Shown here in pieces: positions 1 through 8,952 of a stretch of 64,000 nucleotides of DNA. A program made the position numbers and the translations under genes. Every line of letters starts with the position of its first letter. Positions within the stretch are counted from its first letter, which is position 1. The DNA is from Odoribacter sp. GTDB lineage: Bacteria > Bacteroidota > Bacteroidia > Bacteroidales > Prolixibacteraceae. The notes under the pieces were generated by a model. It searched no databases. It worked only from the letters and a program-made list of their open reading frames with translations, and had not been told where the DNA came from. Location of the stretch: positions 34,347-98,346 of the forward strand of contig PNOH01000014.1 of the NCBI GenBank assembly GCA_013824715.1, read 5' to 3'.

Positions 1-1
1 C

Positions 2-2842
2 TGGATCATTATTTCAACTGCCGTCAAAGCTCAAACCGGAGTTATTAAAGGAACCATTAAAGATGCGAACACCAAAGAAACCCTGATCGGGGCTACTGTA
101 GCGCTTCAGGGTACATCAAATGGGGCCGTCACCGATTTTGATGGGAATTTCCTGATTGAGAAAATTTCACCCGGGAGCTATAATCTGGTTATTTCATACA
201 TATCCTATGATAGTCAGATTGTGCGGGTGGAAGTTGGCAACGGAAAGGAATCAAATGTAACAGTTGAACTCAAAGTGGCTTCGGTTGACATCAAGGAAGT
301 TCAGGTTGTTGCTAAACGCCGCGACAACACTGAGGTTTCCATGATTTCCAATTTAAAGACGGGTAGCCTGATAGTAAGTGGAATCACCGCACAACAAATC
401 AGTAAATCGCAGGATAAAGATGCAGCCGAGGTAATCCGCCGCGTTCCGGGAATTACTATTACTGATGGTCGTTTTGTAATTGTCCGTGGGTTGATTGAAC
501 GGTATAATTCGGTAATGTTGAACGGTGCCACTGCGCCAAGCTTCGAAGCCGACAAACGTGCTTTTTCGTTCGATGCCATCCCGAGCGGAATGATCAACAA
601 CATCTTGATTTATAAAAGTCCGGCTCCTGAATTGCCCGCCGATTTTGCAGGGGCAGCCATCAATGTGGAAACAAAAAGTGTAGCCGACGAAAATAGCCTG
701 GTTATTTCGTACGGAACCAAATACGTTGAACACACGACATTTAATAGCAACTTTCAAACTTACAAAGGCGGTAAAACCGACTGGCTGGGCTTTTCGGATA
801 ATTCGCGCAATATCCCTTCCGGAGTGCCATCGAAAGAAGGGTTCAATGAATTGTACGTTTGGAAGGACGCGGCTGATTATCTCCAAAAATCGGACAAACT
901 GAATACCATCTCCAAATCGTTCAGCAACAAGTGGACAACCAACAGCAAAAGCCCTTTTCCTGACCAGAATTTAACCATTACCCTTCAACGACGGTTCGTA
1001 CTTGGGAAAATTTCTGTCGGCAACATTACCGCTTTAAACTTCAGTTCGACCAGCGATTTGCTAAACATCAACCGCCTCGAATATCAGGATTATTCACCCG
1101 GGCAGGATCTGGTAATTAAAGATTTTGATTTCAAAGACCAGCGATATAAAGAATCGGCCAAACTGGGTTTCATTCACAACTGGAATTTTCTATACGGAAA
1201 GAATCAGAAGCTTGAATTCAGGAATTTCATAAGCCAGATGGGGAATAAAACAACAAGTATCCGAAACGGTATTAACTACTACAATGTTGAAACCTTACGT
1301 TCGTTCGACCTGAAATACGAAACGCGTTTTGTTTACTCCGGACAACTGGCTGGCGAGCAGAAATTCAACAACGACCGTACCAAAATAAACTGGATGGCTG
1401 GTTACGGTTATACAAGCAACGACCAACCCGACAACCGCCGCCTGACTTTTGTGCTTGACGAAAATGACCAGAGCGAGCGGTACAATCAGTATTACCTTCG
1501 TTTGCAAAACGTACCGAATGCTTACATGGCAGGCCGTTTGTGGCTGAATATGGTTGAAAATGTGTACGACTTCAAAGCCGATCTGGAACACCTGTTCAAC
1601 CTGTTTGACAGCAAAAGTTCCTGGACTTTTAAAGCCGGATTTTTACACGAAAGGAAAAATCGTTCATTTGATTCGCGCCTGATTGGCGCTGTGGCCGTAA
1701 GCAACCCGCCCGATATTTTCTACCAACCTATCGACAAGATATTTGCCCAGGAAAACTTCTTTTTTGATCAGACTGCTCCTTATAACCAGCACGGGCTTTC
1801 GTACCGCGACAATACCCGCGCCAAAGACAGCTACAATGCCCAAGACATTCTGACTGCCGGATATGTTGGCCTGAAAATTCCTTTCAGCAACAAAATCAAC
1901 CTTTACGGCGGGTTGCGCATCGAAAAATTCGAACGTCAGATCACCGATTTCTACGAAAAAACAGGCAATACCGATTTACTTGACATCTTGCGTGACACAG
2001 TAAACATCTACCCGTCGGCCAACCTGACTTACAACCTGAATGAAAAAAACCTCTTCCGTGCATCTTACGGAAAAACGGTGAACCGTCCTGAATTCAGGGA
2101 AATGTCGAATTTCGACTATCAGGACTTTGAAATGTTTGTGCTGATCCACGGAAACGAAGATTTGCAAAATGCCTACATCAACAATTACGATTTCCGTTAC
2201 GAATGGTATCCATCAAACGGCGAGATTGTTTCGGTAGCGGCTTTTTATAAAAACTTCACCAACCCGATCGAAGCGTTCCTGATTCCTGCGGGAACCGGAT
2301 ATGATTATAAACCCTACAACACTGAAAAAGGCTACAGCATGGGTCTTGAACTTGATGTGAGAAAACAGCTTCTGGAATTCGAAAAGTCAACTGGATTTCT
2401 GCATAATCTGAAAGATTTGACCCTGATTTTTAATACTTCACTGATCAAAAGTGAAATCAATACCGAAAAGCAAGGATTTGCCCGCGACAAAAAACGCATC
2501 ATGCAAGGCCAGTCGCCTTACATCATTAACCTGGGAATGAATTACCAGAAAAAGGAGGCAAACCTTTCTATAGGATTGAACTACAACCGCATTGGTAAAC
2601 GTATTGCCTATGTGGGTACGCCAACCAATCCGCACACCTGGGAACTTCCACGCAATTCGCTCGACCTGACCATCGAAAAAGGCCTTGGAAAACGGATCAG
2701 CCTGAAAGCCGGGGTGAAAGACATCCTAAACGAAGCCGTTCGCTTTGTACAGTATTACGGACCAAGCGATAAACTGGAAATGGACACCTATTCATATGTA
2801 CCCAACCGGAATTATTCCATCGCGTTAGTGGTAAAACTTTAA
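2..2842 (+). CDS. TonB-dependent outer-membrane receptor (5' end outside window)
   Basis: The open frame runs in from the window edge with no start codon, so the gene begins upstream; the first internal Met is at 221 but coding is already clear at base 2. The first residues look like the end of a signal peptide, followed by a carboxypeptidase-like regulatory domain with the typical GATVALQGT and TDFDGNF segments. A TonB plug domain follows (VIRRVPGI, FVIVRGL, VMLNGA), then a long 22-strand-type barrel ending in an aromatic beta-strand (NYSIALVVKL). Such receptors import a substrate through the outer membrane using TonB energy; the substrate cannot be read here. It is 39 bp upstream of a T9SS cargo gene and probably co-transcribed with it. 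Confidence 0.93.
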   Translation, partial: WIIISTAVKAQTGVIKGTIKDANTKETLIGATVALQGTSNGAVTDFDGNFLIEKISPGSYNLVISYISYDSQIVRVEVGNGKESNVTVELKVASVDIKEVQVVAKRRDNTEVSMISNLKTGSLIVSGITAQQISKSQDKDAAEVIRRVPGITITDGRFVIVRGLIERYNSVMLNGATAPSFEADKRAFSFDAIPSGMINNILIYKSPAPELPADFAGAAINVETKSVADENSLVISYGTKYVEHTTFNSNFQTYKGGKTDWLGFSDNSRNIPSGVPSKEGFNELYVWKDAADYLQKSDKLNTISKSFSNKWTTNSKSPFPDQNLTITLQRRFVLGKISVGNITALNFSSTSDLLNINRLEYQDYSPGQDLVIKDFDFKDQRYKESAKLGFIHNWNFLYGKNQKLEFRNFISQMGNKTTSIRNGINYYNVETLRSFDLKYETRFVYSGQLAGEQKFNNDRTKINWMAGYGYTSNDQPDNRRLTFVLDENDQSERYNQYYLRLQNVPNAYMAGRLWLNMVENVYDFKADLEHLFNLFDSKSSWTFKAGFLHERKNRSFDSRLIGAVAVSNPPDIFYQPIDKIFAQENFFFDQTAPYNQHGLSYRDNTRAKDSYNAQDILTAGYVGLKIPFSNKINLYGGLRIEKFERQITDFYEKTGNTDLLDILRDTVNIYPSANLTYNLNEKNLFRASYGKTVNRPEFREMSNFDYQDFEMFVLIHGNEDLQNAYINNYDFRYEWYPSNGEIVSVAAFYKNFTNPIEAFLIPAGTGYDYKPYNTEKGYSMGLELDVRKQLLEFEKSTGFLHNLKDLTLIFNTSLIKSEINTEKQGFARDKKRIMQGQSPYIINLGMNYQKKEANLSIGLNYNRIGKRIAYVGTPTNPHTWELPRNSLDLTIEKGLGKRISLKAGVKDILNEAVRFVQYYGPSDKLEMDTYSYVPNRNYSIALVVKL

Positions 2843-2881
2843 ACACAAGTTCTAAAAACAGAATATTAAAATTTATCAACT

Positions 2882-4513
2882 ATGAAGAAAACTTTACTTT
2901 CAATCGTTCTTTCGTTTGGACTTACTTCAGCAATTTTTGCTCAAAGTATAACCAACGAATTCTTTGACAAGGTCAATTACATTGGCGCTTTCGACGGAGT
3001 TATTGACTGGGCTAAAAACTGGACCAATTTTGATCCAACAACTACCGATTATCCTGCAACTACTGCTACCAAAGGTAATGGACAATTTTCACGCTCAGCA
3101 GGTTTGCACATTTCGGCCAACGAAACCTGGTCAGGAGTGATTAAACTTGATGGCTGGGTATATGTAGATGCCGGTGCAACACTTACAATCGATGCCGGAA
3201 CCATCATTCGCGGAACAGAAAAAAGCGCCCTAATGATCGAACGCGGCGGAAAAATTATGGCTGTGGGTACTGAGTTTAAACCAATCGTGTTTACCTCGAA
3301 CCAGGGAGCCGGTTTCCGTGCACAGAGCAATTGGGCAGGGTTGGTTCTCTGCGGAAAAGGGATCAACAACAATGCCGGTGGCGAAGGTATTGCCGAAGGT
3401 GGTATCGACTCTCCTTACGGTGGAACTGACAATACCGACAATTCAGGCGAATTAAAATATGTGCGCATTGAATTCCCGGGATATGAAGTTGCTACCGGAA
3501 AGGAAATCAATGGCTTGACCTTGTATTCTGTTGGAAGTCAAACAAAAATCAACTACGTACAGGTTTCGTACTCGGGCGACGACGGTTTCGAATGGTTCGG
3601 TGGGGCTGTAAATGCTAAATACCTGATTTCGTACAAAACTGAAGACGATGACTTTGATACCGATAACGGTTACTCTGGAATGGTTCAGTTTGGATTGATT
3701 TCGCGCGATCCGGCGATTGTGGATACCGATGCCGCCAATGCGTTTGAGTCGGATAACGACGCAGCCGGAAGTACTGCCGAGCCGTTTACCAAATCTATTT
3801 TCAGCAACATCAGCGCATTCGGTCCTGCAAAGAGCGCTACCGAACCGGCAACCTTGCTGGCAAACCATGCCGGAGGATCGGCCATGCGTTTGCGCCGCAA
3901 CACCAAACTTCAAATCTATAACTCAGCATTTTTAGGCTGGGGACTTGGTCTTCGAATTGAATCAGATGGCAGCCAGGCCGCAGCAAACGCCGACGTTCTG
4001 ACCGTTCAAAACTGTATTTTGGCCGGAATCCGTGCCGATAAGTTTAAAGAAGACGGAACCATTTTCGATGCAGCAAGCTTACAGGCATGGTATCAGGCTC
4101 CTAGCCGTCGTAATCAATTTATTACTGCGAACGATGATGTAAAAATTGCAGCCCCTTTCAATTATGCAACTTTGAATTTCCAACCGGCAACAGGATCACC
4201 GGTATTCAATGCTTCATACTGGATTCCAACTGCTGTTAATCCGCTTGCTTTTTCAGGCGAAACAAGGCTGGTAAATTATCCAAATCCATTCAGTGGAAGT
4301 ACTACCATCGAACTTCAACTTGAAAATGAAGGTTTAGTCCGTGTTTTCGTAATTGACCTGGCTGGCCGTACAGTGGCCAGTCTTCAGGAAGGCAAGCTTA
4401 CCGAAGGCAAACACCGTTTTGAATTTGACGGGACTGCACTTCCAAAAGGAATGTATTTCGCAAAAGTGGTTGCCGGAAACGACCAGAAAGTTGTTAAAAT
4501 GATTTCCAAATAA
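2882..4513 (+). CDS. T9SS-exported right-handed beta-helix-like surface protein
   Basis: This 543-residue protein has a signal peptide ending near AIFAQ. The middle part carries repeats typical of secreted parallel beta-helix proteins (for example the segments VDAGATLTIDAGT and ALMIERGGKIMAVG near residues 92-125). The last ~80 residues form a type A sorting domain of the type IX secretion system: it starts with NYPNPFSG, has a GRTVASL strand and ends with the usual KGMYFAKV...KVVKMISK. It should therefore be exported and released from or anchored to the cell surface. It follows a TonB receptor closely, suggesting that the two act on the same extracellular material. No catalytic motif was recognised. 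Confidence 0.85.
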   Translation: MKKTLLSIVLSFGLTSAIFAQSITNEFFDKVNYIGAFDGVIDWAKNWTNFDPTTTDYPATTATKGNGQFSRSAGLHISANETWSGVIKLDGWVYVDAGATLTIDAGTIIRGTEKSALMIERGGKIMAVGTEFKPIVFTSNQGAGFRAQSNWAGLVLCGKGINNNAGGEGIAEGGIDSPYGGTDNTDNSGELKYVRIEFPGYEVATGKEINGLTLYSVGSQTKINYVQVSYSGDDGFEWFGGAVNAKYLISYKTEDDDFDTDNGYSGMVQFGLISRDPAIVDTDAANAFESDNDAAGSTAEPFTKSIFSNISAFGPAKSATEPATLLANHAGGSAMRLRRNTKLQIYNSAFLGWGLGLRIESDGSQAAANADVLTVQNCILAGIRADKFKEDGTIFDAASLQAWYQAPSRRNQFITANDDVKIAAPFNYATLNFQPATGSPVFNASYWIPTAVNPLAFSGETRLVNYPNPFSGSTTIELQLENEGLVRVFVIDLAGRTVASLQEGKLTEGKHRFEFDGTALPKGMYFAKVVAGNDQKVVKMISK

Positions 4514-4539
4514 GGAAATTGCAAAATGAAATAAATCAG

Positions 4540-4574
4540 GAGCTTCATCGGCAAATGGCTGGTGAAGCTCTTTT
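4540..4574 (+). terminator. Rho-independent terminator after the T9SS cargo gene
   Basis: Stem GAGCTTCA/TGAAGCTC with a ~19-nt loop followed by TTTT, 26 bp after the stop codon. Confidence 0.7.
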
Positions 4575-4623
4575 AAACATTAATCAACTGAACAGAGTAT
4601 AAGTCAGAAAAAGGAAGAACGCC

Positions 4624-5103
4624 ATGAAGAAAATAGGTTTATTAATCGTACTGATCGGCTTGTTGTCTTTAGCAGGTAACGCCCAGGAACTGAAAGAAAT
4701 TAACGGTATTTACTATGCTGACAGTGTGGCCTATACCGGAAAATATGCAACCCATTTTCCGAATGGCAAAATCAAAATTGAACTGAACCTTGAAAACGGG
4801 ATGAAGAATGGCACGGCCAATGTTTATTTTGAAAACGGACAGTTAAATGAAGTGCGATCCTATAAAAACAACCTGATGCACGGTTCGTGGATTACCTACA
4901 ACGAGCAGAGAGTATTGACCGGTTTGGCCAATTATAAAGACGGGCTGAAACATGGTACCTGGATGATTTGGGATGCAAACGGAAACCTGCTGTATGAACT
5001 GCATTACAATATGGGTGTGAAAGTAGGTAAATGGCGTAACTTTGGCAAAAATGGTGAAATTGTCAGCGAACGCGAATATCCGGAGCGCCCAAAAGAGAAA
5101 TAG
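4624..5103 (+). CDS. Secreted MORN/YwqK-type repeat protein
   Basis: This 159-residue protein has a signal peptide (cleavage near GNAQ, residue 20). It is followed by about four 22-24-residue repeats built on G-K/T-x-x-x-Y-x-x-N/D-G, for example YATHFPNGKIKIE, NVYFENGQLNEV, GSWITYNEQ and GTWMIWDANGNLLYE. This is the MORN-like repeat seen in YwqK-family proteins, which are often labelled as antitoxins. A true antitoxin role is not supported here: it has a signal peptide and no toxin neighbour. It more likely serves as a periplasmic or surface structural module. A terminator separates it from the upstream gene, so it has its own transcript. Function unknown. Confidence 0.75.
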   Translation: MKKIGLLIVLIGLLSLAGNAQELKEINGIYYADSVAYTGKYATHFPNGKIKIELNLENGMKNGTANVYFENGQLNEVRSYKNNLMHGSWITYNEQRVLTGLANYKDGLKHGTWMIWDANGNLLYELHYNMGVKVGKWRNFGKNGEIVSEREYPERPKEK

Positions 5104-5144
5104 CTTTGGGCGGTTATTGATTGTGAATTGGAGCCATCGTATAT

Positions 5145-6134
5145 TCAGAACGAACTATACCTTTTCAATATGCTTTCCAGTATTTCGCGGGTCAAATCAG
5201 GGAATCTGATCTGCAATGCAGTCGTATTCTGAATCCATTCTGTTAGTTCAGGTGCAGAATTTGTGAAATGATCGAGCACTTTTATTCCCATAGATTTCAG
5301 GTAAGCGGCATTGCAATATTGTTCATACTGATTTTTCATGGGTATGACACAAAGCTTCTTGCCCATGAAAATAGCTTCAGCAGGGCCTTCAAAACCAGCA
5401 GTACAGATTAATCCGGTACAATTAAGGAAACTTTTTGTAAAACTGTCGAGCGAAACGGGTTGAAATTGAATGTTGCCAACTGTATAGTTATGCTTTGAAT
5501 GTTTAGAGAAAACCTGCCATTCGATATCCGGAATCTGGGATAAAACATCCTGAATTTGCTTATCGCTGTAAGCGGGTAAATAAACTGTGTAGTGGGGTTT
5601 AATTGTTGATTCAGTAGTTCGGATGGCCAGACGAATGACAGGAGGAAAAATATCAGGAGAGGACGGTTTAAAATTGAACCCATATTTAAAAGTTGCCGGA
5701 GCATATTTTTTCAGGATGAGTTTTCCAAAGAAATCGTTGAATTCGGGTTGGGGAGCTGAGGGATGTAAAACTGCATTTTGATGGCTGAGTCCGATGCACA
5801 TCTTTCTTCGAAGCCAGCATGCCCAGGCTGATACTGGTTCAAAATCACTGATAACCAAATCGTATTGATTGACAGGAAGGTTTTTTACGTCACGAAAAAA
5901 CTTTATGACAGGCGTCTTTTGGATGGTCTTTAAAATATCGACTCCTCCATTCTGTCCCACCATAAAACTCATTCCGGACAGACGGTAATCGATCTTGAAA
6001 GATACCTTTAAATCGGATTGTGTGCCACTCACCAAAATATCGGTATCGGCCATCGATTTCAGGATCGGAACAATTTCGGTTGCCCTTGCCAGATGACCGT
6101 TTCCGGTGCCTTGTATGGCATAAAGAATTCTCAT
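5145..6134 (-). CDS. MurG-like GT1-fold glycosyltransferase
   Basis: This 329-residue protein starts with the glycine-rich GTGNGHLARATEI loop (residues 9-21) of GT-B glycosyltransferases related to MurG and UDP-glucuronosyltransferases. A C-terminal nucleotide-sugar site segment (CTAGFEGPAEAIFMGK, about residues 245-260) matches the donor-binding region of this fold. There is no signal peptide, so it acts in the cytoplasm or at the inner face of the inner membrane. It lies 33 bp downstream of an LpxH-like phosphoesterase in the same orientation, a pairing that suggests envelope lipid or glycan work. Donor and acceptor are unknown. Confidence 0.75.
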   Translation of the reverse strand: MRILYAIQGTGNGHLARATEIVPILKSMADTDILVSGTQSDLKVSFKIDYRLSGMSFMVGQNGGVDILKTIQKTPVIKFFRDVKNLPVNQYDLVISDFEPVSAWACWLRRKMCIGLSHQNAVLHPSAPQPEFNDFFGKLILKKYAPATFKYGFNFKPSSPDIFPPVIRLAIRTTESTIKPHYTVYLPAYSDKQIQDVLSQIPDIEWQVFSKHSKHNYTVGNIQFQPVSLDSFTKSFLNCTGLICTAGFEGPAEAIFMGKKLCVIPMKNQYEQYCNAAYLKSMGIKVLDHFTNSAPELTEWIQNTTALQIRFPDLTREILESILKRYSSF

Positions 6135-6167
6135 GGATTACAATTGATGATTGGGCGCTGGGTTGGA

Positions 6168-7019
6168 TTAAAAGTAATATGGAACTTTCATTTCTTTCAG
6201 AATTGACCGGTACATCTGATTTTTATCGGGGATATAAAGTTCATCACCAGGTAATTCCGGCTCCTCATCCGAATCAGATTTGAAATAGTTTAATGTCCAG
6301 TTTCCGTCGATGCACTCGGCCGCAGAAAAATGTTCAACCCAGTCTCCACAGTTAATGTACCTAACCGTTCCCTTCTCGGTAGTGGTGGTTTTATCAACTG
6401 GAATATGCGTATGACCGCAAATAACCAAATCAATATTTTTACTTAGCGCAGCATTGGCAATAGCCAGTTCGAAATTGGTCAAAACCTTTTTTTCTTTCAA
6501 AATGCGATCCTTCATGGATTTGTAAAGAAGCATATCTTTACCTCCAAAGATTCTCAATATAACATTCAGCGCTTTATTGATGCCTGTTAGTAAACCGTAT
6601 GCTGCAGCACCAAATTTTGCAAGCCAGGGCGAATGATGGATGATATGATCAAAAACATCGCCATGAAAAATCCATACTTTTTGATTTCCGACGGTCAGTT
6701 CAAGCTGATTGACAATGCTAAAATTGCCCAGTCTGGTGTTGTTGAACTTACGGAACACATCGTCGTGATTGCCTGTAATATAAACTACCTGGATACCTTT
6801 TTCAATCATTTTTACCAACTGACGGATAACTTTCAAATGAGCTTTTGGAAAAAAATTCCGGCTAAACCGCCATGAATCAATAATGTCGCCATTCAAAACC
6901 AGTGTTTTGGGCTGTATCGATTTTAAGTATTTAAGAAGGTGTTTGGCTTTGCTGGCCAGTGTTGCCAGATGTACGTCTGAAATGACTGAAATATCTAATT
7001 TCCGGATAGCTTCCTGCAT
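6168..7019 (-). CDS. LpxH-like metallophosphoesterase (UDP-2,3-diacylglucosamine diphosphatase family)
   Basis: This 283-residue protein has all calcineurin-fold metal motifs in order: SDVHLA (D15, H17), NGDIID (D45), GNHDD (residues 83-87), GDVFDH and GHTHIP (near 207). This pattern matches the UDP-2,3-diacylglucosamine pyrophosphatase-like family (LpxH/YbbF relatives), which cleaves pyrophosphate bonds of lipid precursors at the membrane. The protein is longer than classical LpxH (about 240 aa), so the exact substrate is uncertain; Bacteroidota have several paralogues. It is the first gene of a two-gene leftward operon with a glycosyltransferase. Confidence 0.75.
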   Translation of the reverse strand: MQEAIRKLDISVISDVHLATLASKAKHLLKYLKSIQPKTLVLNGDIIDSWRFSRNFFPKAHLKVIRQLVKMIEKGIQVVYITGNHDDVFRKFNNTRLGNFSIVNQLELTVGNQKVWIFHGDVFDHIIHHSPWLAKFGAAAYGLLTGINKALNVILRIFGGKDMLLYKSMKDRILKEKKVLTNFELAIANAALSKNIDLVICGHTHIPVDKTTTTEKGTVRYINCGDWVEHFSAAECIDGNWTLNYFKSDSDEEPELPGDELYIPDKNQMYRSILKEMKVPYYF

Positions 7020-7259
7020 ATCGTATATTGCTTATATATTCCTGTGCAAGTAGCTTCTATTCCGTTACATGATGATTAATGTTTAATGAATGTTTAATTA
7101 AAGTTCTGTGTTTATGGAACATCTCTTTAAGTATAATTTGAATTGCTGATGAAGGATTGGAAAAACTCTGTTTCGCTGTTCTGTCGTTGTTTGGAATTAT
7201 TATCGATATCTGTAATAAAAATTTAATCGAAGCTTAATTCTGCTGTAATAAGCTCAAAG

Positions 7260-7267
7260 TATTTTTG
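7260..7267 (+). promoter_or_regulatory. Bacteroidota-type -7 box upstream of the 115-aa protein gene
   Basis: TATTTTTG fits TAnnTTTG perfectly and lies 38 nt before the start codon. The -33 region 19 nt upstream reads ATTCTG and only weakly resembles TTTG. Motif match only. Confidence 0.45.
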
Positions 7268-7304
7268 GCATTGTATTACAGGCACAAATTCAAAAACAAA
7301 AAAT

Positions 7305-7652
7305 ATGAAACGGTTAATATTTGCAGTACTGGTAGCATTGGTTTCTACATCAGCAATTGCCGAAAAGTCTGATTCAAAAGCAGAAACAAAAACAGAAGCA
7401 GCAGTGTTTTCATTGAGTGGAAACGTAATTGACGAAGTTTCAGGCGAAGCGTTGGTTGGCGTTGAGGTAAAAGTTGAAGGATCGGATGTGAAAACTTACA
7501 CCGATTTTGACGGACATTTTGTATTCGACAACCTGAAGGCTGGTCAGTGTAAATTAGTTTCAAGTTACACTTCGTACAACAAAAACGAAAAAACTTTTCA
7601 GGTGAATTCAAAAGCCAGTCAGGTTAAAATCGAACTTCAGGCCTCTAAGTAA
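7305..7652 (+). CDS. Small exported carboxypeptidase-regulatory-like domain protein
   Basis: This 115-residue protein has a signal peptide (MKRLIFAVLVALVSTSAIA) and a single CarboxypepD_reg-like beta-sandwich: SGNVIDEVSGEALVGVEV, then a TDFDGHFVF turn and a GQCKLVSSYTSY strand. The same domain normally forms the N-terminus of SusC-like receptors. Here it stands alone, without a plug or barrel, so it is a free periplasmic domain. It is a monocistronic gene with its own -7 box and a strong terminator. Stand-alone copies are common in this phylum; their function is not known. Confidence 0.75.
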   Translation: MKRLIFAVLVALVSTSAIAEKSDSKAETKTEAAVFSLSGNVIDEVSGEALVGVEVKVEGSDVKTYTDFDGHFVFDNLKAGQCKLVSSYTSYNKNEKTFQVNSKASQVKIELQASK

Positions 7653-7671
7653 GAAGCTAAGAAAATTTCAT

Positions 7672-7706
7672 AAAAAGCCTCTTCCGAATTTCGAAGGAGG
7701 CTTTTT
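7672..7706. terminator. Bidirectional Rho-independent terminator
   Basis: An AAAAAGCCTC/GAGGCTTTTT stem with A and T tracts on both sides lies between two convergent genes, so it can stop transcripts from either direction. Confidence 0.85.
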
Positions 7707-7764
7707 ATGCTTTATATTCTCAGGAAAAAACTATTTCGATTTAATTTCAGGGGATCAGAATATT

Positions 7765-8868
7765 TCAGGATATGACATCCATTTCGGTTAAAACATCTTG
7801 GATAGCAATAAGCAACCGGTCAATATCTTCGAGATATAGCTGGCCAATATTCCCTATCCGGAAACAGTTGGTGTCGCTTAATTTTCCCTGATAAATAACC
7901 TGTCCGTGCTGGTGAAGCTTTTCATAGAACCGTGTAAAATCGAAATTTGGATGTTCCGGAAACAGGAAAGATGTAATGATGTATCCCTGATCTTTTTTGT
8001 TAAGGTAAGTTCGAAGACCCAAAACTTCAGTTCCTTCAATCAATCGGTGGTAGTTTTGGCGGTAGCGTTCGGATCGTTTTTCAATTCCACCTTCAGCCTT
8101 TAATTCTTCGATAGCTTTGCGGAATGCCAAAATCGTTTGAATTGGCGGGGTAAAGCGGAATTGATTGTTCTTTCTCATGTCGGCCCATTGGCTGTATAAA
8201 TCGAGCGATATGGTTCGGGCTTGTCCGATGCAAGTCTGGAGGGTATTGTTTTTGGCAATTACAAACGAAAAACCCGGAACACCTTCGATACATTTATTTG
8301 AAGACGACACCAAAAAGTCAATGTCAAGCGCTTTCAGGTCAATCGGGACAGCCCCAAAACTGCTCATGGCATCAACAATATAAATTTTGTTGTACTTTCT
8401 GGCCACCAGGCCAACACCTTCAATATCATTGAATATTCCGGTTGTTGTTTCGCAATGAACTATAGCCACGTGGGTTACAGTTTCATCCTTTATCAGCACT
8501 TCTTCTATATCTTCTGCCGGAGGAACAACGTTTTCTTTGTATTTTAAAGTGGTAGTCCTTATTCCGTAAACTTTGGCCATCTGTTTGATTCGGTCACCAT
8601 ACGTTCCATTGGTAATCAGAAGCAAATGTCCGTCGGGGGGAATCGCTGTTGAAATGACTGATTCAACTCCAAAAGTCCCCGATCCCTGCATCAGGACGGT
8701 ATCGTATCCTTCATCGCGGGTCACTCCGGCGAGGTGGAGCAATTCAAGCCGTATTTCTTTTACCACTTCCAGAAATTCCATATCGCGCGAGCCCATGTCG
8801 TGAAGCATGGCTTCTTTTACTGAATATTTGGTGTTTATTGGTCCGGGGGTAAATAATTTATTATCCAT
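7765..8868 (-). CDS. phnW: 2-aminoethylphosphonate--pyruvate transaminase
   Basis: This 367-residue protein is a class V (SGAT-like) PLP aminotransferase. It starts with LFTPGPINT. It has the phosphate-binding QGSGTFGVES loop (61-70), the cofactor Asp in IVDAMSSFGA (D166) and the PLP-binding lysine in SSSNKCIEGVPG (K192). These segments match PhnW, which moves the amino group of 2-aminoethylphosphonate (AEP) to pyruvate, giving phosphonoacetaldehyde and alanine. The gene for the next enzyme, PhnX, lies two genes upstream in the same leftward run, which makes the assignment firm. It is the last gene of the island, 84 bp behind the permease gene. Confidence 0.93.
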   Translation of the reverse strand: MDNKLFTPGPINTKYSVKEAMLHDMGSRDMEFLEVVKEIRLELLHLAGVTRDEGYDTVLMQGSGTFGVESVISTAIPPDGHLLLITNGTYGDRIKQMAKVYGIRTTTLKYKENVVPPAEDIEEVLIKDETVTHVAIVHCETTTGIFNDIEGVGLVARKYNKIYIVDAMSSFGAVPIDLKALDIDFLVSSSNKCIEGVPGFSFVIAKNNTLQTCIGQARTISLDLYSQWADMRKNNQFRFTPPIQTILAFRKAIEELKAEGGIEKRSERYRQNYHRLIEGTEVLGLRTYLNKKDQGYIITSFLFPEHPNFDFTRFYEKLHQHGQVIYQGKLSDTNCFRIGNIGQLYLEDIDRLLIAIQDVLTEMDVIS

Positions 8869-8952
8869 ATTTTTGAAAATAATTGTTTAATTAGCAACTA
8901 ATTATAAATAATATCTAAAACTCAGGCTTTATTTATCTGTTCTATTTTATCC

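Noticed and set aside
353..886. Long open frame antisense to the TonB receptor
   Set aside because: It lies wholly within a clear receptor gene, on the other strand, with no recognisable domain; it is a shadow of the coding frame.
3452..3913. Open frames antisense to the T9SS cargo gene
   Set aside because: They overlap a beta-helix gene with strong coding signal and encode Cys/Arg-rich sequence without motifs.
4624..5103. YwqK-type antitoxin
   Set aside because: The common database label does not fit: the protein has a signal peptide and no toxin gene is adjacent.
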